From a virus, in IMG/VR virus record IMGVR_UViG_3300030090_003676, positions 1 to 25,004 of that record: 25,004 nt of DNA. The stretch is one strand, 5' to 3'. The notes below the pieces were generated by a model that was given only the letters and a program-made list of their open reading frames with translations, was not told the DNA's origin and ran no database searches. Both the position numbers and the translations under genes were made by a program. Every line of letters starts with the position of its first letter. Positions within the stretch are counted from its first letter, which is position 1. Of this stretch, positions 23,601 to 25,004 are shown in pieces.

Positions 23601-25004
23601 ATGATTTGGCACAGAAGTATTTGGAAGGGTTACACAAATTGTATGACACCTACATGGGCACACCTATGGCGGGCAAGAGTGAATATCGGGACCCGACTGA
23701 TGAAAAAGAAGAGTTGGAATTTGCGCAAAGGATTGAGGACGCACTCAAAGACCCTGATTTCAAACCCGAAAAAATGGGTGCAGAGGACTTAGCCAACCTA
23801 AGAGACAAAATTGACCAACAACAGCAAATTGTCAATGAGTTGAAGTCGGAGTATTACCCAATGGAAGCGGCAGATGAAGAAGAGGCGAACCATCAACATG
23901 GTAAACTCAAGAGAAGGTATCAGCACATTTACAACATGAATGACACCATGCACGCTATTGCCCAAGTTGCGCCCAAGTTGCGCGAAATTGTAGAAAAGCA
24001 AATGCCCGGTATATTCAACCCCGAAATCGATGCCGCTACAGGCGAAGAGGATTGGAACCGCGCTAATATCGCTTCGTATGCGCTCATAGAAGCCGCTGAG
24101 AGATACATCCTCGGCCACATGACAGACGAGTCGAATAAGAAATTGGGCATCGGTGATGTTATGTCATACCACCCTCGACCTGTTGCGCATACGAAAGATG
24201 TTGAACCTAAACAGCCTGATTTACATGAACATGTGAGCAACCGTGTTGCTGAAGGGCACGACACTATGCTCAAACTCATACTCAACAATCTCACAAATGG
24301 TCTTCATGGGACCATAGCACCACCACACACAGAAGAACAGTCAATTGTACACAATATGTTCAAACACGCCGCGGCGCGTATGAACGCTATTCGTGATAAT
24401 CCTGAAATGGCAAAGCATGAGCATGTAATGGAAACAAGACCGGATAAGATGGGCACGCGCAGAACTGCGGGTAACAAGGCATGGAAAGCCCATGTCAGTC
24501 AGAAGGCTGATGAGATAACGAATGAAGAGTTGAAGCGCATTATCCATGATGACCCTGAAGCCTTCTTGCAATCGTTAGAGCAACGACATCGTGTCAATTT
24601 CAGTACAGGCACGACATACGACGAAGAAGGTTCTCGTCGCTCAGGTTTGGGTGAAGGTGGTGCAATCGGTATTCAACCACAGTCGAATGTCCATCACGTC
24701 AGTGCAAGGGATGAGAACAAGGCACTGAAATCAATTATCGGGCAGACTCAGCGCCATATATTGGGCAATACCAATTGGGAAACGCCGCGTGTTCGGGGCC
24801 AAAGCAAGACTCGATTTATTACTGATAAAGACGGGAATGTCTTGGATATTGGTCAGGGTTACAAAGGGCGAGGTGGAGGCAAAATGGGCGAAGCGCGTAA
24901 TGTGTACCGCAACCTATTGCAACTAAAACAGCCCATCCAAAAGAAGACTCAAGACACAACCTCAAGTGAAAAAATTGTACCATTGCGCCGAGTAATAGAT
25001 GGCA
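20660..25004 (+). CDS. giant hypothetical protein, 3' end beyond the window
   Basis: An open frame without a stop from ATG 20660 to the window end, at least 1448 codons. GGTGAT at 20651-20656 serves as Shine-Dalgarno, 14 bases after the previous stop. The N-terminus is MREGAKEVWARARFDFINSD. The protein is rich in His, Asp, Glu, Asn and Gln, with no membrane segment and no long hydrophobic stretch. Around residues 885-907 it has APVAPP and QEPTPVAPP linkers like those of the protein at 12462-13793. The region 1010-1110 is charged and probably coiled coil (LANLRDKIDQQQQIVNELKS). I recognise no domain. The size recalls tape measure proteins or giant internal virion proteins of tailed viruses, but the polar composition does not specifically support tape measure. 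Incomplete at the right end. Confidence 0.85.
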   Translation, partial: MREGAKEVWARARFDFINSDYDKDDAAALLYAALDADRRGVPVLRSDAVFVEYASQIIKADRFLSRPYPEKYLDEQLNPGYTRGSPPIVPNSLLRQIARPHQEYLSSSDEEKRQYHRNIMSGRFEYDSPDEEQTGTQDMLHHDSHPIQQLNVFRYRSKKDRYSPFNMLMRSLYHPEGGGWSKIYSEGERKHEQATLKSKHPHHSPTNLGQYTGNITLDTLHERGKERWLNWYRGEFQKEPKNPDRDYFNFKLREWDGYNALKCYDADGELLNDEDMAQAMLVDPSIYDADNQKGWRMGRNAFTYGVENLSPQERHFVGQWVAEGKPQNAKHIFDANGMGKDSDWIPFLKRQELVRLSREAHKARTPGISPGIINQRADHSGTQAGTTSVADANAKTIERSLSKLQLDKNGDFSHYGSPDSDDQMSAYEWIRKQAFEKGLMGNEDIDESVREYYGLPNMAEDGTLHYKTDKHGHHVSDKEKNDNPYLRLAKYAEMGLLPVGAFTQLTTGTEENQNSPYITRVENSQKAGEMIRDGMGSFVHNINSDGDPSFSWIFGTMYGDTGGQGLDPNALLYADDEIHPGLFTESLPGDFMPMIHEGREVSDSTPQERFDAQKDMFAAFQEGTPNLGGMGRQIREAHRGTRNVMASDVMSNTEQQAHHRLHQQPWKSVNRMSINGDVSRFPGGVDPHTRGEESVTSTKSRGKLPVKYGLMLALSGAARHLDDTSESQPHWIVDTSNLQKTLQDSEFWNARGGVPFVDAGEDNRLNEEQLRTMLGDMGVLTEMRDIERGDEPVRAGGTASEDYYGGFNVYNTAPPATLAEGAGDWSHFENVLGQDLDKIDPMQSIATFDPRHFIASDQTHGHELSNLGREDTARHLMDSVHSSTLPPAPVAPPSALQEPTPVAPPIDDAQFATRSVPLPTPSDPTERGKYVRMAAQQGVWGDNNSLVTPWDLDETDSNHPRNNTFVRNNGEGGVVSYSNPHDLAQKYLEGLHKLYDTYMGTPMAGKSEYRDPTDEKEELEFAQRIEDALKDPDFKPEKMGAEDLANLRDKIDQQQQIVNELKSEYYPMEAADEEEANHQHGKLKRRYQHIYNMNDTMHAIAQVAPKLREIVEKQMPGIFNPEIDAATGEEDWNRANIASYALIEAAERYILGHMTDESNKKLGIGDVMSYHPRPVAHTKDVEPKQPDLHEHVSNRVAEGHDTMLKLILNNLTNGLHGTIAPPHTEEQSIVHNMFKHAAARMNAIRDNPEMAKHEHVMETRPDKMGTRRTAGNKAWKAHVSQKADEITNEELKRIIHDDPEAFLQSLEQRHRVNFSTGTTYDEEGSRRSGLGEGGAIGIQPQSNVHHVSARDENKALKSIIGQTQRHILGNTNWETPRVRGQSKTRFITDKDGNVLDIGQGYKGRGGGKMGEARNVYRNLLQLKQPIQKKTQDTTSSEKIVPLRRVIDG

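Noticed and set aside
1-25004. tRNA or rRNA genes
   Set aside because: No T-loop or anticodon-stem pattern and no rRNA sequence was recognised by eye on either strand.

Overview
The window looks like part of the genome of a head-tailed double-stranded DNA virus (or a provirus). A large terminase subunit, a portal protein and a probable small terminase subunit sit within a long run of tightly packed, mostly unrecognised genes, and no host housekeeping gene is visible. Almost every gene is on the + strand, with start/stop overlaps of the ATGA, GTGA or TTGA type and Shine-Dalgarno sequences such as GGAGGTG or GGGGTGA. The host is more likely archaeal than bacterial, perhaps a marine euryarchaeon. 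This is inference from zinc ribbons inserted in the portal, an Arf-like GTPase, a candidate TATA-driven leaderless transcript, and T-rich sequence after genes. A bacterial host cannot be excluded from sequence alone.

Layout. (1) 1-611: a terminator and inverted-repeat region, then a small basic gene on the minus strand (133-558), divergent from the + strand genes. (2) 612-4492: two overlapping genes for large, charged, mostly disordered proteins. The second (911 aa) carries DnaJ-like CxxCxGxG zinc motifs split by an insertion of about 100 residues. (3) 4493-7992: a discrete cassette with its own candidate promoter, in order a two-pass membrane protein with a coiled coil, a one-pass membrane protein, an Arf/SR-beta-like GTPase with a hydrophobic N-terminus, a possible zinc protein, a Gln/Pro-rich protein and a second two-pass membrane protein. 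It ends against a convergent minus-strand gene for a small Cys-rich protein (7989-8240). (4) 8293-20645: the packaging and structural region. It holds a tandem zinc/helix-turn-helix protein (probable TerS), a 141-aa protein, three large low-complexity proteins, TerL, a protein fused to a LAGLIDADG domain, two small proteins, the portal with a Met/Gly/Pro-rich tail, and four small proteins. (5) 20660-25004: one open reading frame of at least 1448 codons that runs off the window.

The packaging genes should act together: TerS recognises DNA, TerL pumps it, and the portal is the entry channel. No major capsid protein, prohead protease or tail tube gene is recognisable here; they may lie downstream or be too diverged. 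The most novel element is the membrane/GTPase cassette at 4577-7992. It looks like a self-contained transcription unit that could act at a membrane, either the host membrane during assembly or exit, or a virion membrane. Other unusual points are the LAGLIDADG domain fused to a long N-terminal region between terL and portal, the split DnaJ-type zinc centre, short motifs and proline linkers shared between otherwise unrelated proteins, and the giant open frame at the right end.
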